Position numbers and translations under genes: made by a program
Notes under the pieces: generated by a model
Database searches by the model: none
What the model was told of the DNA's origin: nothing
Seen by the model: the letters and a program-made list of their open reading frames with translations, nothing else
Shown here: one piece after another, positions 53,554 to 64,000 of the stretch
Layout: every line of letters starts with the position of its first letter
Position numbering within the stretch: position 1 is the first letter of the stretch
NCBI GenBank assembly: GCA_037039685.1
Contig: JAWNGF010000004.1
Coordinates: 3,720,001-3,784,000, forward strand
Direction of reading: 5' to 3'
Origin: Ceratobasidium sp. AG-K
Taxonomy: Eukaryota; Basidiomycota; Agaricomycetes; Cantharellales; Ceratobasidiaceae
DNA length: 64,000 bases

Positions 53554-54256
53554 ATGAACACTCCGCTTCTTCCCGCCTCTGCCGCCGCCCTGTGCGCTGC
53601 TCTCTTGCTTCTCCTTGTGCGGCATTTGTTTACTCGTCCGATTCCCACTAGCGACGTCAAGGACTCCACTCCCCGCTCCGATGTCGAAAAGGGCGAGACT
53701 CTGCCCCCACCCAGCTATGTTTCAGACATCAAGGTCGGAGCCGACGTTGTCGACGATGTATGGCCACCCGTCGAGCCTGAAACAGACGAGCCTGCACCCA
53801 CGATTGGCAGCGCATTGCCAGACGTTGCACTCGTATGGGGCCTCGATTATTCCTTTGAACCCCGTCCACCCATGTCGGCAGTCGACCGACGACCACTCAT
53901 GGCCTATTCGCATATCGCCTCTGCATTGGGAGTCGATGAGCCTGAACCTATGCGTCCCCGCTCCCAATCAGCAGCCGATGCTCTCTCCGCCTCGACGGCG
54001 ACGGACACTCGACCTATGGTGAGCATTCAGCTGCCTGAGCTCGAATCCCGGCTGACTTCGGTTCAGCGCTCCCGAAGCCTTGTTTCAGGCATTGTCAGCG
54101 ATTGGAACTCGTTGAGCCAGAGCGAGCAACAAGCGTGGTCGACCCTATCTGAAGCCAAGACCCGCCGATCACCCAACGTGAGTGCATGCAGGCATATCTT
54201 TAACCATGCACTAACAATTTGTCCAATAGTCTCGCACCCATGGGTACAACTCATAG
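53554..54256 (+). CDS. Signal-anchored hypothetical protein
   Basis: Exons 53554-54177 and 54230-54256, joined in frame, give 216 residues. The start is the ATG of MNTPLLPASAAAL; this opens an N-terminal membrane helix (AAALCAALLLLLVRHLF) with arginine right after it, so a signal anchor or uncleaved signal is likely. The rest is acidic, proline-rich and mostly disordered (ETLPPPSYVSD, VWPPVEPETDEPAPT), with VALVWGLDYSFEPRPP and a helical part near the end (RSLVSGIVSDWNSLS, EQQAWSTLSEA). No domain is recognised. Confidence 0.62.
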
Positions 54257-54873
54257 TTTCCTAGATTCCTCTCCCTGCTATGCCCATGAGTGAGTTTGAT
54301 TGAAAATTTCCGAGGAAGGTGGATATTTACGTGTTTGTCCTAGGGCCTCCTTCTCTCGGCCACGCGCTCCCGTTATGACCTGACTTATTGCCATCGACCT
54401 CGTCGACAGTGGATACCATTTTTCTCTCGCATATTCCCGCCCTGTTGTTGTGCTACCATGTACTTTTCGTTGTTGTACTTTTTGTGTCTTGAAGCTGAAC
54501 ATTTTTGCATAAAAAGTCCTCCGTCCTTTTGAAATGAACTCTTTCTGTACAGTATTTATTATTCCATTATGAATGCTTTGAATAGCACTCTTGATTTGGT
54601 CCCACTGGCGCTTGATGTTTTAGCCGTTGTGTAATCGAGCGTCTGAAATGAACATCCATAGCTCATCTTGCCGGTCACAGCTTATTTTTACACTTGTCAA
54701 GGCAGGGCAACTGTCAGCGGGCGACGTGTGACGAAGGCTGTGCGTTACTTGTACCGTTACCTCTACTGCGGCCAAGCGTAACGCGCGGCGTCTGGGTACA
54801 GCCTCAACGTAACCACCATATAACTTCTTCTGGTGCAATCCTCCTGATCTCCTTCTCCATCTCCCTCAACACT
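54257..54873. other. Intergenic, 5' flank of the Rim9/PalI-like gene
   Basis: No gene is seen. T-rich pieces typical of a 3' flank come first, then the leader of the next gene. Confidence 0.45.
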
Positions 54874-56864
54874 ATGAGAGTGTGCAAACCTGCCACTCCC
54901 GGGTTTATATTCAACTTGTCGGCAACGGCGCTACTTGCGGTCGTCAGCTTCAGCGTCCCATACTTTAAATCTATCTATTTCCTAAAAGCTGCGATCACTC
55001 AGTCTGGGATAGGCGGATCTGTCACATTTGGCGTTCTTGGGTACTGCCTAGACTTCAGCAACCAAGTAACCTGCTCGAAACCTAGTGTTGGATGGGAATT
55101 TGGTACGTTCGGATCGTTGCCCCTAAACTCAGCGCTAACAGCTCTGTAGATCCCAACCAACTACTTGGCAACGACCTACCAATCCAAATCCCCAACGTTG
55201 TCGTCAAATGGTTGACTTATGCCCTCGTACTACACATCGTTGCCCTCGGCCTGGCTGGCGTGAGCACAGTGTTTAGTCTCCTGGCCCACGTACGTGAAAT
55301 TACCATGACGTGCTTTTCATCGTGCATATCGGGCATGGCAGCCGCTGTGGCCCTGATTGCATTCATCTTTGACCTGGTGGTGTTCTTTGTCGTCCGGGCG
55401 AGGGTGAACAGCATCCAAGGCGGGTCGGCGAGCATCGGGAATGGGTTGTGGATGACCCTCGCGGCGTGGGCGTTGCTGTTCTTTTCGGGATGCGTAGCAA
55501 TCTTTGGACGATGCTGCGTCTCAGGCAAGTCCTCTGGCCGTCGGAAAAAGGACCGTGAACACGACACCGAGGATAGTGGGAGCACCAAGTACGATCGTGA
55601 GAGCGAACACATGCGATTGGACGCTGTCAAGGCCGAGGCGGACCGGAAGCGTCAACAGGCTGAGCAACGAGAAGGCGGCCTACCGGCGTTTTACGAATAC
55701 GAGCGCACACCGTTGAAGCGAGACGAGCCGCAGTACTATGAGGAAGAGGTCGAGGTGGTCGCACCGTACTCTGACCGGCCTCACCGGGATGGATCCACGA
55801 GGACTGTAGGCAGTGCGGGTGGAGCGAGAGCGTACCAGCCTGCTGCGCCCGGGACTCGCACGGTCGACGATTATTACAACAATTCGGCTCCAGCGGCGAA
55901 CACATATCCGCCTCAACCCCAGCCACAGAGACAACCATCGCAGGCTAGCCAACGGACATACCAGACCCAGACCGCAACTCCCCCTACACGTTTCCAGTCC
56001 CCGCCTGTTCCTCCTATGCCTTCGAATTTTGTGGATCCGTATAGTTCGAGAGCGGTGGACCCGTATCTTGCGGTAGCGACTGCCGGAGCAGGTGCGGGCG
56101 CGTACGGGCATCAGGCCGAGTCGTCCTGTGAGTAGTTTGTTTGGGGTGGCAAGGTTGCGACTAATAAATTTGTAGATTCCAATGTGTCGGCACACCAGCA
56201 ATATCCTTCCGGGCAGCAATATCCTTCTCCAGGACATCAGCAGTATCCCTCGGCGGGCCACCAGCAATACCCCTCGGAACAGCAATACTCCTCGCCTCCG
56301 CCTCAACAGGACCCCTATGCACCGAGCAGCTATAATCCTGGCGTAGCAACAATGTTTCCTCCCCAGCCCACACATTACCAGGATCATTCGCAAGGCTATG
56401 ATCAACAGGCATACACACAGCAGCGAGGCTATGACACACAGCAAGAGTACGATCATGCGGGACAGCAAATGTATGCTCAGCCACAGCCGCAGCGTGCCGA
56501 TCCTGGAGGATATGATCCGTACGGACAGGCCCGACGACAGCCATCATACGATCAGTACAACAACCAGGGCTACGATTCGTATGGTCAACAACCGTATGTC
56601 CAGGAGCCCTATGCGCAACCCCAGCCGACGCGTCAGCAAACATACGACCAACCTCGCTCGCTCGTGGCTTCCCCCAGCCCGCTCGTAGCCTCTCCTAGTC
56701 CGCTGAGTCCACCCGAGGTCAACACGGCGGTCACTGCGCAAGCTGGACCTTCGTCACATGCATGGTCCGAGGAGAGTCCATCCGAAGCACCTCCTCCGCA
56801 GTACGAGCCTATGGCCGGTGAGGCCGCCGCAGCGCCGAATCGATATCCCAGAGAAAAGCGATAG
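54874..56864 (+). CDS. SUR7/PalI family pH-response protein (Rim9-like)
   Basis: A plasma-membrane protein of the ambient-pH pathway (PalI in Aspergillus, Rim9 in yeast), which supports the pH sensor upstream of Rim101/PacC. Exons 54874-55102, 55150-56127 and 56176-56864 give about 630 residues. Four membrane helices are visible: FNLSATALLAVVSFSVPYF, LTYALVLHIVALGLAGVST, ISGMAAAVALIAFIFDLVVFF and WMTLAAWALLFFSGCVAIF. The first extracellular loop contains GVLGYCLDFSNQVTCSKPSVGW with paired cysteines, and GNGLWMTLAAW is a family motif. After CCVSGK the tail is cytosolic: a basic-acidic region, then a long Q/P/Y/S-rich stretch with QQYPS repeats and PP-rich ends. Such a tail is typical of the family but long here. 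Confidence 0.85.
56190..56310 (+). repeat. Coding minisatellite (QQYPS repeats)
   Basis: A run of CAGCAATATCCTTC-like units encodes imperfect HQQYPSxG repeats (five visible) in the tail of the Rim9-like protein. Unit spacing varies (15-27 bases) and keeps the frame. Confidence 0.7.
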
Positions 56865-57281
56865 TATTGGACGCTTTCATTTTTATATTGATTTTTTGTT
56901 ACGAATGTACGACACCTTTTGATGTATGAATACTCTCAAGTGGACGTTTTAGTGAATGCTAGTCATTGTAGATAATATCCAAGAGGCGGACGCGGGCAGT
57001 AATTAAATTCACCGCAGCTAGCCCACAGGCTTATTTGTCGGGTTGTCACGGATGGCATTGCATGGACGTGGCGGGCAGCATTATAGTGGCCGACACCTTG
57101 ATTCGGGGGTAACGCGTGGACTCCATCGCGCTTCGGCCTATACAAGGAACTTTGAGTGGGGAGCATGCGGTCGACTTAGCCCGGCGCCTGCGGATTGATC
57201 GAGTTTGAATGTTCAAACGAGTTGCTCCAAACCACCATTATACTGCCACCCAGACCATAAACTGGGTTCACACACTTGTAT
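56865..57281. other. Intergenic
   Basis: No gene is supported in this 417-base gap. Confidence 0.45.
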
Positions 57282-58948
57282 ATGATTATGATAGAGGAGC
57301 TCCGTGTTGCGGGTAGTCTACTTAGTGCTGCTCTGGAACAATATGCCACTACATGCTCTGCCGTCGCCAAGTGCTACGATTCCGCCAATGGGCTCCCAGA
57401 TATCTCTCAAATCATCGTAGACATCACAAACGGAGAGATAGAGCGGATTGCTTCTTTCGAGGCAAAGCTCAGGGAAGCGAAGACTAGCATCAATCAGACT
57501 AGAAACGCCATTCCAACGATTGCTTCTGTCAACACCCTCCCAGTCGATACTTTAAGCTATATTTTCAAGTTGGCTCTCTATGGGGAACCATGCTACTACG
57601 AGAACCAAGACGCTCACAGAACACCCCAAGGATGTCTCCCGAAATATTCACTCAAACTTGTTCTTACTGGCGCCGAGTCGCCCTGCACTCACGTCCCCTT
57701 TGGTCCCATATAGATCTTGTCTTGACCAAAGGTTACCGGTATAACCAACTGCTACTTGAACGTGCAATCACCTTCACCACCATATCAGATCCATTACCAC
57801 TTGATATCCATATTATTGGCCGCCTAGTTCGCAAGACTTCGACTACACACATCGAAATGGACTCGAACGTGTTCAAATTCTACACCTCAATCGCGCCGCG
57901 CGCAAGATCCCTGAAGCTCCCTGGTCACTTTCCGCTTATGCTGTTTCACATATCGGTTCTTGAACATTGGTTTGCGACATGCACACCAGAGAGGCTCGGC
58001 CAACTAGTCATCACCGGCAATAATCATGGGCACGGTTCCGCCTCCCTGGGGGCCAGAGGACACCCCGCCGACCTATCGTTGGGCGTATCATATGACCGCC
58101 TTGAAAAGTGTCTGCTTCATTTAAAGGCCCTGCGACTAGTGGGTGTGTACTTTCAGTGGACTAGCCAGGCTTACCGCGGCCTAGTGGAGCTCCGCCTGAT
58201 TCCCCGATGGGGAAGCCCGGGGTTCCCTATAACGACATCGCAAGTCAGAGAAATTCTGGCCAATAATCCCAAATTACAGGTGATTGAGTTGGGTCTTGAA
58301 ATCGAGGAGGAGCACGTGCACTCTACAGTAGTGAGCCTCATGGACTTGGAAGTTCTGGATCTGCGCTCAACTAGTAGCGTACAATACGGTATCCTACTTA
58401 GGTTGATATGCCCTGGTCCCAAACCACTCCAGCTATCGTTGAAATTCCCTTCCTCACAGTTTGCGAAATTGTTCAGTGGCGGGGTTCAGAGGTTCCTTGC
58501 CCGCTCAAACGTCACAGAACTCCATGTTGGGTCTACCTCCAAACAGTGGTTAGAACTTCTCGAGATAATTGGATCGCTACATGTGGCCAAACTTCATACC
58601 CTGTCACTGACAGGCTACTCCCTCGATAAACGCCGGTCTTTCAATAGATTTGATTACCAACCCCCTCCTCCCCAAGCCATCAACGACAACGGGCTCGTGT
58701 CGCTGCCCGGATGTTCTCGGCTATATGCGCTCCATTTAGCGAATTGCACACTTGACTTGGACTACTTGCGCGAGCTGACACAAAAACTGCCGATCCACAA
58801 ACTCAAGATCACAGAGTGTTCAGCCTATTCCGAGGAAGGTGGGTTTGCTGATGCAGAGGACTGTGGGGATGAGATATCTAGGAGTGTCCCTGCCGTCGAG
58901 TTTGAGTACTATTTAGGGACATTGGAGGAATGGAGCCCGTGGGACTAG
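57282..58948 (+). CDS. F-box/LRR-type protein with one frame break
   Basis: A likely substrate-binding subunit of an SCF ubiquitin ligase. The start is the ATG of MIMIEELRVAGSLLS. A helical N-terminus is followed by the F-box near residue 85: VNTLPVDTLSYIFKLAL. After CYYENQDAHRTP the frame must shift by one base to read MSPEIFTQTCSYWRRVALH and LWSHIDLVLTK, the usual continuation. The C-terminal part has leucine-rich segments (LKALRLVGVYF, LVELRLIPRWG, LEVLDLRSTSS, LHTLSLTGYSL, LYALHLANCTLDLDYLREL). Total about 555 residues. The break is at the C4 run 57624-57627, where one extra C would restore the frame. A 41-base intron (57569-57609-like, GTTGGC…CCAAG) would also fix it but would delete conserved sequence. 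Such F-box families are large in Agaricomycetes. Confidence 0.7.
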
Positions 58949-59131
58949 GCCGGCAATTTGTTACATTTGGATATGTGCTTAGCTATCATTTTTTTTTTTC
59001 ACGACAGAGGATTGCGGACCGCTAAATGGAGTCATAGTGCCAGGATTGTGTAATATATTGATAATGTCCGAATTTGTCGACAGACACCTACAAACCCTCT
59101 GATAAGCGCTGTCCGACTCTGACAACAAACC

Positions 59132-59856
59132 ATGTCCACTACCCCACGCCTTCCAAACACAATGCCTGGGCTCACGCACGCCAGCCCCGCGGTAGACTCC
59201 CCTGAGTCAATGCCACCTACGCCCATGCCGATATCGACAAACGCACCCCCTTTGGCGCAGGTCCAGGCCCGTATCCGGCTCGTTGTGTCGACGTTGACCG
59301 AACTAGGCGTCTGTGCACTCGATGTGCAACCTGCTAGCGCGACTCCTGAGCTTTCTGCGGGGCTCGTTGGAGCTAGAGTGTAAAAGACGTCCCTAGTGGC
59401 TACTGAGCACTTGAACTGACACTCTGGGTAGAGACCAACTCGTGGAGCATCTGGCCGAGCTGGAGAAGCTATCAACCAAGCTCGACATGAATGTTCCTTT
59501 GGAAGTCTTTGCGTAAGCCTTTTAACCGTGCTTTGATTCACAATCGTTCAATTCGAGGAATAGGGACATTGATCAGAACAAAAACCCGAACAACATTACA
59601 AAAAATAGGATTGATGATACCGCAGCTGAGAATCAGTGGATTAACGGGCGCCTACACGCGATCGAGGTACGTCTTAGCCCAAAAATGTGTATCTTATCAA
59701 TGTCTTATATTTATCAAGTCCTATCGAAACATGCTTGGTGAGGCGCTGTACGAGCACTTCCCGGCCTTGCAACCACATTTGCCTGCTCCCACGAGTGCGA
59801 ATGGCAAGCTGGATGCTGTGATGGAAGAAGAAGAGGGTATGATTGTGGATGCATAA
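59132..59856 (+). CDS. MED10: Mediator complex subunit 10
   Basis: A subunit of the Mediator middle module, which links activators to RNA polymerase II. About four exons; the first ends at 59379 and the second begins at 59432 (DQLVEHLAELEKLSTKL). The N-terminus is Pro/Ser/Thr-rich (MSTTPRLPNTMPGL), with VQARIRLVVSTLTELGVCALD starting the helical part. The family core reads VPLEVF, DIDQNKNPNNITKN and AENQWINGRLHAIE, followed by SYRNMLGEALYEHFPAL. The end is acidic (VMEEEEGMIVDA). The ID-GKNPD-type block and ENQ-xxG-x-ALE-type block match Med10 well. About 170 residues, within the usual range. Confidence 0.85.
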
Positions 59857-59911
59857 TGCGTAAGTAACGCGTCCGAGTATTTGTTTTTTTGATGGCATTA
59901 CACTCCAAAGT

Positions 59912-60194
59912 TCAGTTGGGTCGAGTTAGAGCGGGGATAGCAAGTTCTAGAAGTAGTGGCTTCAAAAAATGTTCGAACGCCTTTTGTTTCTTGAACATAG
60001 CTTTAACCTCGCTTTTGGGTTCGGCTGGGCCCATTAGATTGATATCGACAACCTGCGCCTCAATGCACATCGATTCTTCTTCTTTGGACGATATTAGATT
60101 GATATCCGACAACTTTCAGATTGAACGTGAATCCCTCCAACTTCTGGAAGCTCACGTTTGAAGGGTAGGAGGCTCGCTTAGACCCCGATTCCAT
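59912..60194 (-). CDS. Small two-exon gene candidate, unknown
   Basis: The minus strand allows a neat model: exon 1 from the ATG at 60194 encodes MESGSKRASYPSN, a 43-base intron (GTGAGC…CTGAAAG) follows, and exon 2 continues in frame LSDINLISSKEEESMC to VVDINLMGPAEPKSE, ending LLLELAIPALTRPN at 59912. The 80-residue product contains two related DINL units separated by an acidic stretch, encoded by a 17-base direct repeat. No family is recognised. The gene would converge on MED10 with 55 bases between stop codons. Small size keeps confidence low. Confidence 0.35.
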
Positions 60195-60608
60195 TTACTT
60201 CCTGCAACCGCTTCCTTACAGTGTCCTCATGACCATCACAGGTTGTTGCTGGACCGCATTGGCTGACGCTCGCTTTCAGTCGGTACTTCATGCGCGCTCT
60301 CCATTTGTGGGTTTCACTCATTGAATACATACTCGAATTAATTCGAATCTTCTGCATTTCCCTCGGCTGGTGATTATCTACCTTAGACTTTGCCCTTCGT
60401 CAAATCGGGACAATGCGACGTTGGCTCGCCATTCCTGGGCTGTGCGCCACACCCAAGGAAGCCTGTGTGTGTGGGTTAGTGGAGAAAAGAATCTTTGGGA
60501 GGATAAAAGATGGGCACTTGCCGCAGTATATCACCTCTGGTGAGAGAATTCAGAACGCTCTCCCCTATCCTGCGTAACATTGTTGCTTGACGCCTAACGA
60601 GTCAGAAT
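60195..60608. other. Intergenic
   Basis: No gene is supported; this is the 5' flank of two small genes. Confidence 0.4.
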
Positions 60609-61007
60609 ATGGCTGCACCCGATCCACTTTTGAAGTCGTTTGTGGGGTTTGAAAACATGGGCTATTCGTCGGAGGACGAGGTTCAACCACCTGTGCCAGT
60701 GCCCAATCTGTGGTGGCGGCATTGTTTGGCCTCGGCTGAGGTTCTCATTGCTACATCATTGGTAGCAATTATAGCTTTCTATATTCTGGGCTTGCGCGTG
60801 AGTATGATGAAGTAATGAGTAGGATTGCACACTGCTTACTATTGTATATCCTCCACAGTAACTCCCGAGACACAAGCCCAACGCGCATCCTTATACACCG
60901 CGAAACTACGCAGCCGCCGTGCGCGTCGTCTCGGACTCAGCGAGGCCTGCTACCGACCGCCACGAAAACAGAGTGGCTGGCCTGTGAATTATCCCCTGAC
61001 CCCTTGA
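60609..61007 (+). CDS. Small single-TM protein, unknown
   Basis: Two exons; the first encodes MAAPDPLLKSFVGFENMGY and ends after the helix ASAEVLIATSLVAIIAFYILG (LR). The second reads TQAQRASLYTAKLRSRRARR and finishes GWPVNYPLTP. The most natural acceptor (CCACAG) leaves the frame closed; one 14 bases further on (CCCGAG) keeps it open, so the junction is uncertain. The product is about 110 residues with one membrane helix and a basic C-terminal side, as in many small organelle membrane proteins. No family is assigned. Confidence 0.5.
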
Positions 61008-61428
61008 GATGCTAACCCATTTCATCAACGCTCATTTGCATACAGTGTCGCCCGCCGTTCTTCTCATTCACGTGTTGTATCGTGGTCTTACTTTCCTTGA
61101 AATTATTTCGCTCTTTGTGTGTTCGTGTTAGTTGAAGCCTGTTGCAGATCTTGGGCACAGTACCTTACGTTTTGTTTTTCCATCGAAAGAGCACTTTTTT
61201 ATTTGTTCAGCCGCGGGCGTTCAAGTGTGCATCTGCCCCCGAGCTTTGGGAGTTATTATAGAGCCCATGGCGCCGCACCCGCAAGTCAGGCCACCCTGTC
61301 GCCGTGTGACTTGCGGTCTGGCGTTTTCTACGCAGAACAAGCGGGAAGTTCAATCAATTAACTCGATTAGGCGGAACGACGAGCTACAGAATCCGAACGC
61401 TCATTCTTGAGTGCGTTTATACCCATTC
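61008..61428. other. Intergenic between convergent genes
   Basis: No gene is supported. It lies between the stop codon of the small TM-protein gene and that of BET2 on the other strand. Confidence 0.4.
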
Positions 61429-62813
61429 TTAGGCAATAGATGCGCGTCTAGGCAGTGCTCGCCAAGCCTTGCGCAGTCCAAGTCGTTCAATCAGAGCAGC
61501 AGGCATGCAATACACTGGATCGATGTCCACGAGGTCTGGATACCCGAGCAGCGACAAGCCTGTGCGAGGTAGATCATGCGTAAGTGTTCAGGTGGGGATA
61601 GTGATCATACAATCCGCACCAGCTACCCCAAATAGGGTATGGAATACGTCCGCCATGTCTCCTGGACGGTCAGCTATTCCTCCTGCGTCGGGATCCTAGA
61701 GGGAGGAATGTGAGCTCATTTCAGGTTCAGTTGATTACCATGGCTAGGTTTTACTTGGGCAGACAGGATGAACCTGGTTAATGCATCTGCGTCAATCCAG
61801 TGTAGCTTTTGCAAAATTGAAAGAGAAGAGAGAACCCAGAAACTGTAGCAAACCTAAGACTTGGTTAAATATACATTCTCTATTGAAGTGATCACTGCTC
61901 ACATCTTCAAGTTTTTCGGGTCGACCGTTTAGACCTCCGTTTGGTAGCTGGCGTTCAGCTAGCCACCAAGCCAGGGTGGGCTGGTCAACTTCGTCAAGCT
62001 TGTCTAGTATCGCTAATGTCCCTAGACAGACAAAAACTAGGGAATAGCGCGTAGGTTTGGTCAGCTCCAGAAGATCCCCCGTCTAGCTATGACGAACCAC
62101 CTTGAGCGGCATGACTTTCCCCGGCCTCACTACTCCCGAACCCTCCATCGAAATTACGGCACTTGCGAATATATCCAACTGTTTTTTCTACGTCAAGTTG
62201 AGAGAGCATTCCGAGTAGGGATAATGCTGAGACAGCGCAAAATATAAATCGAGTGTCGACTTCTCCCCAGCGGTCTCCTGCGAATGAGCCGTCCGGCAAT
62301 TGCAGCGAGAGGATATCTATAATCAGAACTATTTAGGAGATACAAACGGTCTGTTCCGGTTCTCACATTTCGTAACTCGTTCTTTGTCCAGGTTGTGGAT
62401 AGCGTCTTGCATTACTAGAATTTGGATGGCGGAAAGTGTAGAGAGAACGTGCGCATCGTGTCCAGGAAACGTTCCAAATGCACCTATGAAGATTGATAGG
62501 TAAGTAACGAGTATCGAGTCAAAACTTGTTATACGGAAGAATAATCCAGTACCTTCTTTATCGTCCCAGCAAGATATTACAAACTGGATCATTTCATCCC
62601 GCTCTAGCGACTCAGGCTGACCCATGATCGAGACAGCAGTAAATCCCCAGTAGACAGCATTCAGTCGCAGGTGTGAGGTCAAGTAATACGCTAAATCATG
62701 ATTCTAAATCCTGGTAGTTAGCTTTTATTTTTCGAGTCATAGATATCACGTACTTTCCCAAGCTTTTGGATGTTATCGATATGTTTGCTGGTTTCAAGAA
62801 AGGCTGTCGCCAT
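61429..62813 (-). CDS. BET2: Rab geranylgeranyltransferase beta subunit
   Basis: The catalytic beta subunit of GGTase-II, which puts geranylgeranyl groups on Rab GTPases for vesicle traffic. The start is [20 protein letters not shown]; an intron follows, then [19 protein letters not shown]. About seven exons encode about 335 residues, the usual length. The repeated prenyltransferase motif is clear: [73 protein letters not shown] and [19 protein letters not shown]. The zinc ligands are visible: Asp and Cys in LEDVCYSF and His in DVFHT. The end is [10 protein letters not shown]. It diverges from the UBP6-like gene. Confidence 0.93.
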
Positions 62814-63058
62814 AGTTTTATGTTGAATGATATCAAAATATATTTCACCAAGTTTGTTTTAGTACAACCTTGACGACTGGTCGGATCCAGGCCGTCAGTA
62901 GAGAGAACAGACTGGCGTTTCTGAATTCGACCCGAGTTGATCGAGGTGATCGTCAAGGGCGTCAATTGCGGGTGCCTGCTTCGGCCTCAAAACTCACGTG
63001 ACAAGCGTCATAAGCGCTTGGCGTACGCGTCTTTTATCCACCTTTGATTCCCACCATC
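62814..63058. promoter_or_regulatory. 245-base divergent promoter (BET2 / UBP6)
   Basis: Start codons of BET2 (minus) and UBP6 (plus) face away from each other. The gap has GGCGTCAATTGCGG and CTCACGTGACAAGC; the latter contains a CACGTG E-box. No clear TATA box. Confidence 0.5.
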
Positions 63059-64000
63059 ATGCCCGCGTTTACAGTTCATGTCAAGCATGGAGGCAAGCAA
63101 CAAAGCTTACAGCTCGATCCAGAACAGCCGCCCTCGGTCTTCAAACAAGCCATATATGAAGCCACAGGCGTACCAGTCGATCGCATGAAGGTTATGATTA
63201 AAGGGGCTTTGTTAAAGGTTAGTTGGACATTAATTGCTGCGAGAGGTTGAGTTATCCTAATGCCTGTATGTAGGATGACAGCAGCTGGAAAGGCGTCAGC
63301 CCTAAAGCTGTAAGCCATTCATCTTTGATACAGTAGCTGGGTCTGACGCGTTCGTCCAGGGCCAGACCTTTATGGTGATTGGGAGTGCTGGCGAACTTCC
63401 TAAGCCACCTTCGACGCCAATACAATTTTTGGAAGGTGAGTGGCTGATCCATTGTAGGTTCTTGAGAATTGACGACTGTTGTTATAGACATGAATGAAAG
63501 CGAACTCGCAAGCGCGGTATGTATCGAGTTTGCTACGATTTTGCTCCGTCTAAATTCTTCTCGTTAGTTAAGCATGCCAGTAGGGCTTCAAAAGTGAGTA
63601 CATCACATACTACTTCAACGATGATCCTGAACTTTCACCGATAGCCTTGGAAATACTTGCTATATGAACTCTACAGTCCAGGCGCTTCGCGCAATACCGG
63701 AACTGCAGAGTGCACTAGAGCCGTAAGGATTTGCATTGCCACATCTCTATCCTGGAGTCTTACCCAGCTTGAATAGCGTTGGTGGGAATCCGACGGATGG
63801 CCAGCATAGACTAGCTCTTGCTTTACGGGAGACCTACAAGTCGATGGGCAAGACGACCGAAGGTTTCCCACCAATTATACTTTTAACAGTAAGTTGATTA
63901 TTTTTTTGCCACACATGTCACTTATCACGCTATTATTAGAACTTGCGAGCAATTGTCCCGCAATTTGCAGAACAGTCCAACACGGGCCATTACGCACAGC
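63059..64000 (+). CDS. UBP6: UBP6/USP14 deubiquitinase, cut at the window end
   Basis: A proteasome-bound ubiquitin protease. The start is MPAFTVHVKHGGKQQ, with an N-terminal ubiquitin-like domain (residues 1-75): LDPEQPPSVFKQAIYEATG, MKVMIKGALLK, SSWKGVSPKA and GQTFMVIGSAGELPKPP. Several short exons follow: IQFLED, MNESELASA, then the catalytic-cysteine box VGLQNLGNTCYMNSTVQAL. Next come RAIPELQSALEP, LNSVGGNPTDGQHRLALAL and RETYKSMGKTTEGFPP, as in USP14, ending NLRAIVPQFAEQ at the edge. The His/Asn part of the active site lies beyond the window. An earlier in-frame ATG (63044) is less likely because MPAFTV fits the UBL start. Confidence 0.92.

Noticed and set aside
55680..56468. A 262-codon minus-strand frame opposite the Rim9-like gene
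   Set aside because: It is antisense to low-complexity Q/P/Y-rich coding sequence, is itself Arg/Leu/Cys-rich, and runs across an intron of the real gene.

Overview
This is a nuclear window from a filamentous basidiomycete. Genes are cut by many short introns of about 45-65 bases with GTRNGT donors and YAG acceptors. The gene set is eukaryotic and fungal: eEF2, Rac, Mediator Med10, an RSC9-like chromatin subunit, a TBL1/Sif2-like WD40 protein, a Rim9/PalI pH-signalling protein, fungal LYS1 and an F-box/LRR protein. The F-box family and overall gene style suggest an Agaricomycete, perhaps of the Rhizoctonia/Ceratobasidium type. That placement is inference.

Layout. 1-4.3 kb is gene-poor, with a possible relic of an acyl-CoA-ligase gene. 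4.7-13.6 kb holds an inverted duplication of the mitochondrial glycine decarboxylase P-protein gene (GCV2): a decayed, internally deleted copy on the minus strand (4743-6705) and a full-length copy on the plus strand (9776-13625), with a small DUF423/TMEM256 membrane-protein gene between them. 15.5-24.8 kb is a run of plus-strand genes: a conserved two-TM protein, saccharopine dehydrogenase LYS1, a Rac GTPase and a large Munc13/DUF810-type protein with a C2 domain. 24.9-30.8 kb is a gene-poor island with a striking 95-base near-perfect palindrome.

30.8-46.7 kb is dense: RSC9-like and DCAF11-like genes diverge from a 173-base promoter; a TBL1-like gene converges on DCAF11; then come two lineage-type hypothetical proteins, eEF2 and a ricin-B-fold lectin-like protein. 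46.7-53.5 kb is a second gene-poor island, with one plausible small two-exon gene. 53.5-64 kb has a signal-anchored protein, a Rim9/PalI protein with a long Q/P/Y-rich tail, an F-box/LRR gene, MED10, two small proteins, and the Rab geranylgeranyltransferase beta subunit (BET2) diverging from a UBP6/USP14 deubiquitinase that runs off the window end.

The genes are mostly housekeeping (one-carbon metabolism, lysine synthesis, translation, vesicle traffic, transcription, ubiquitin). I see no cluster that reads as a new multi-gene system. The most useful observations are the inverted GCV2 duplication with a decaying copy, the large palindrome, and a repeated pattern of single-base frame breaks, mostly next to short homopolymers, in otherwise conserved genes (three in GCV2, one each in the Munc13-like and F-box genes). 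That pattern looks more like sequence error than biology but needs read-level checking.
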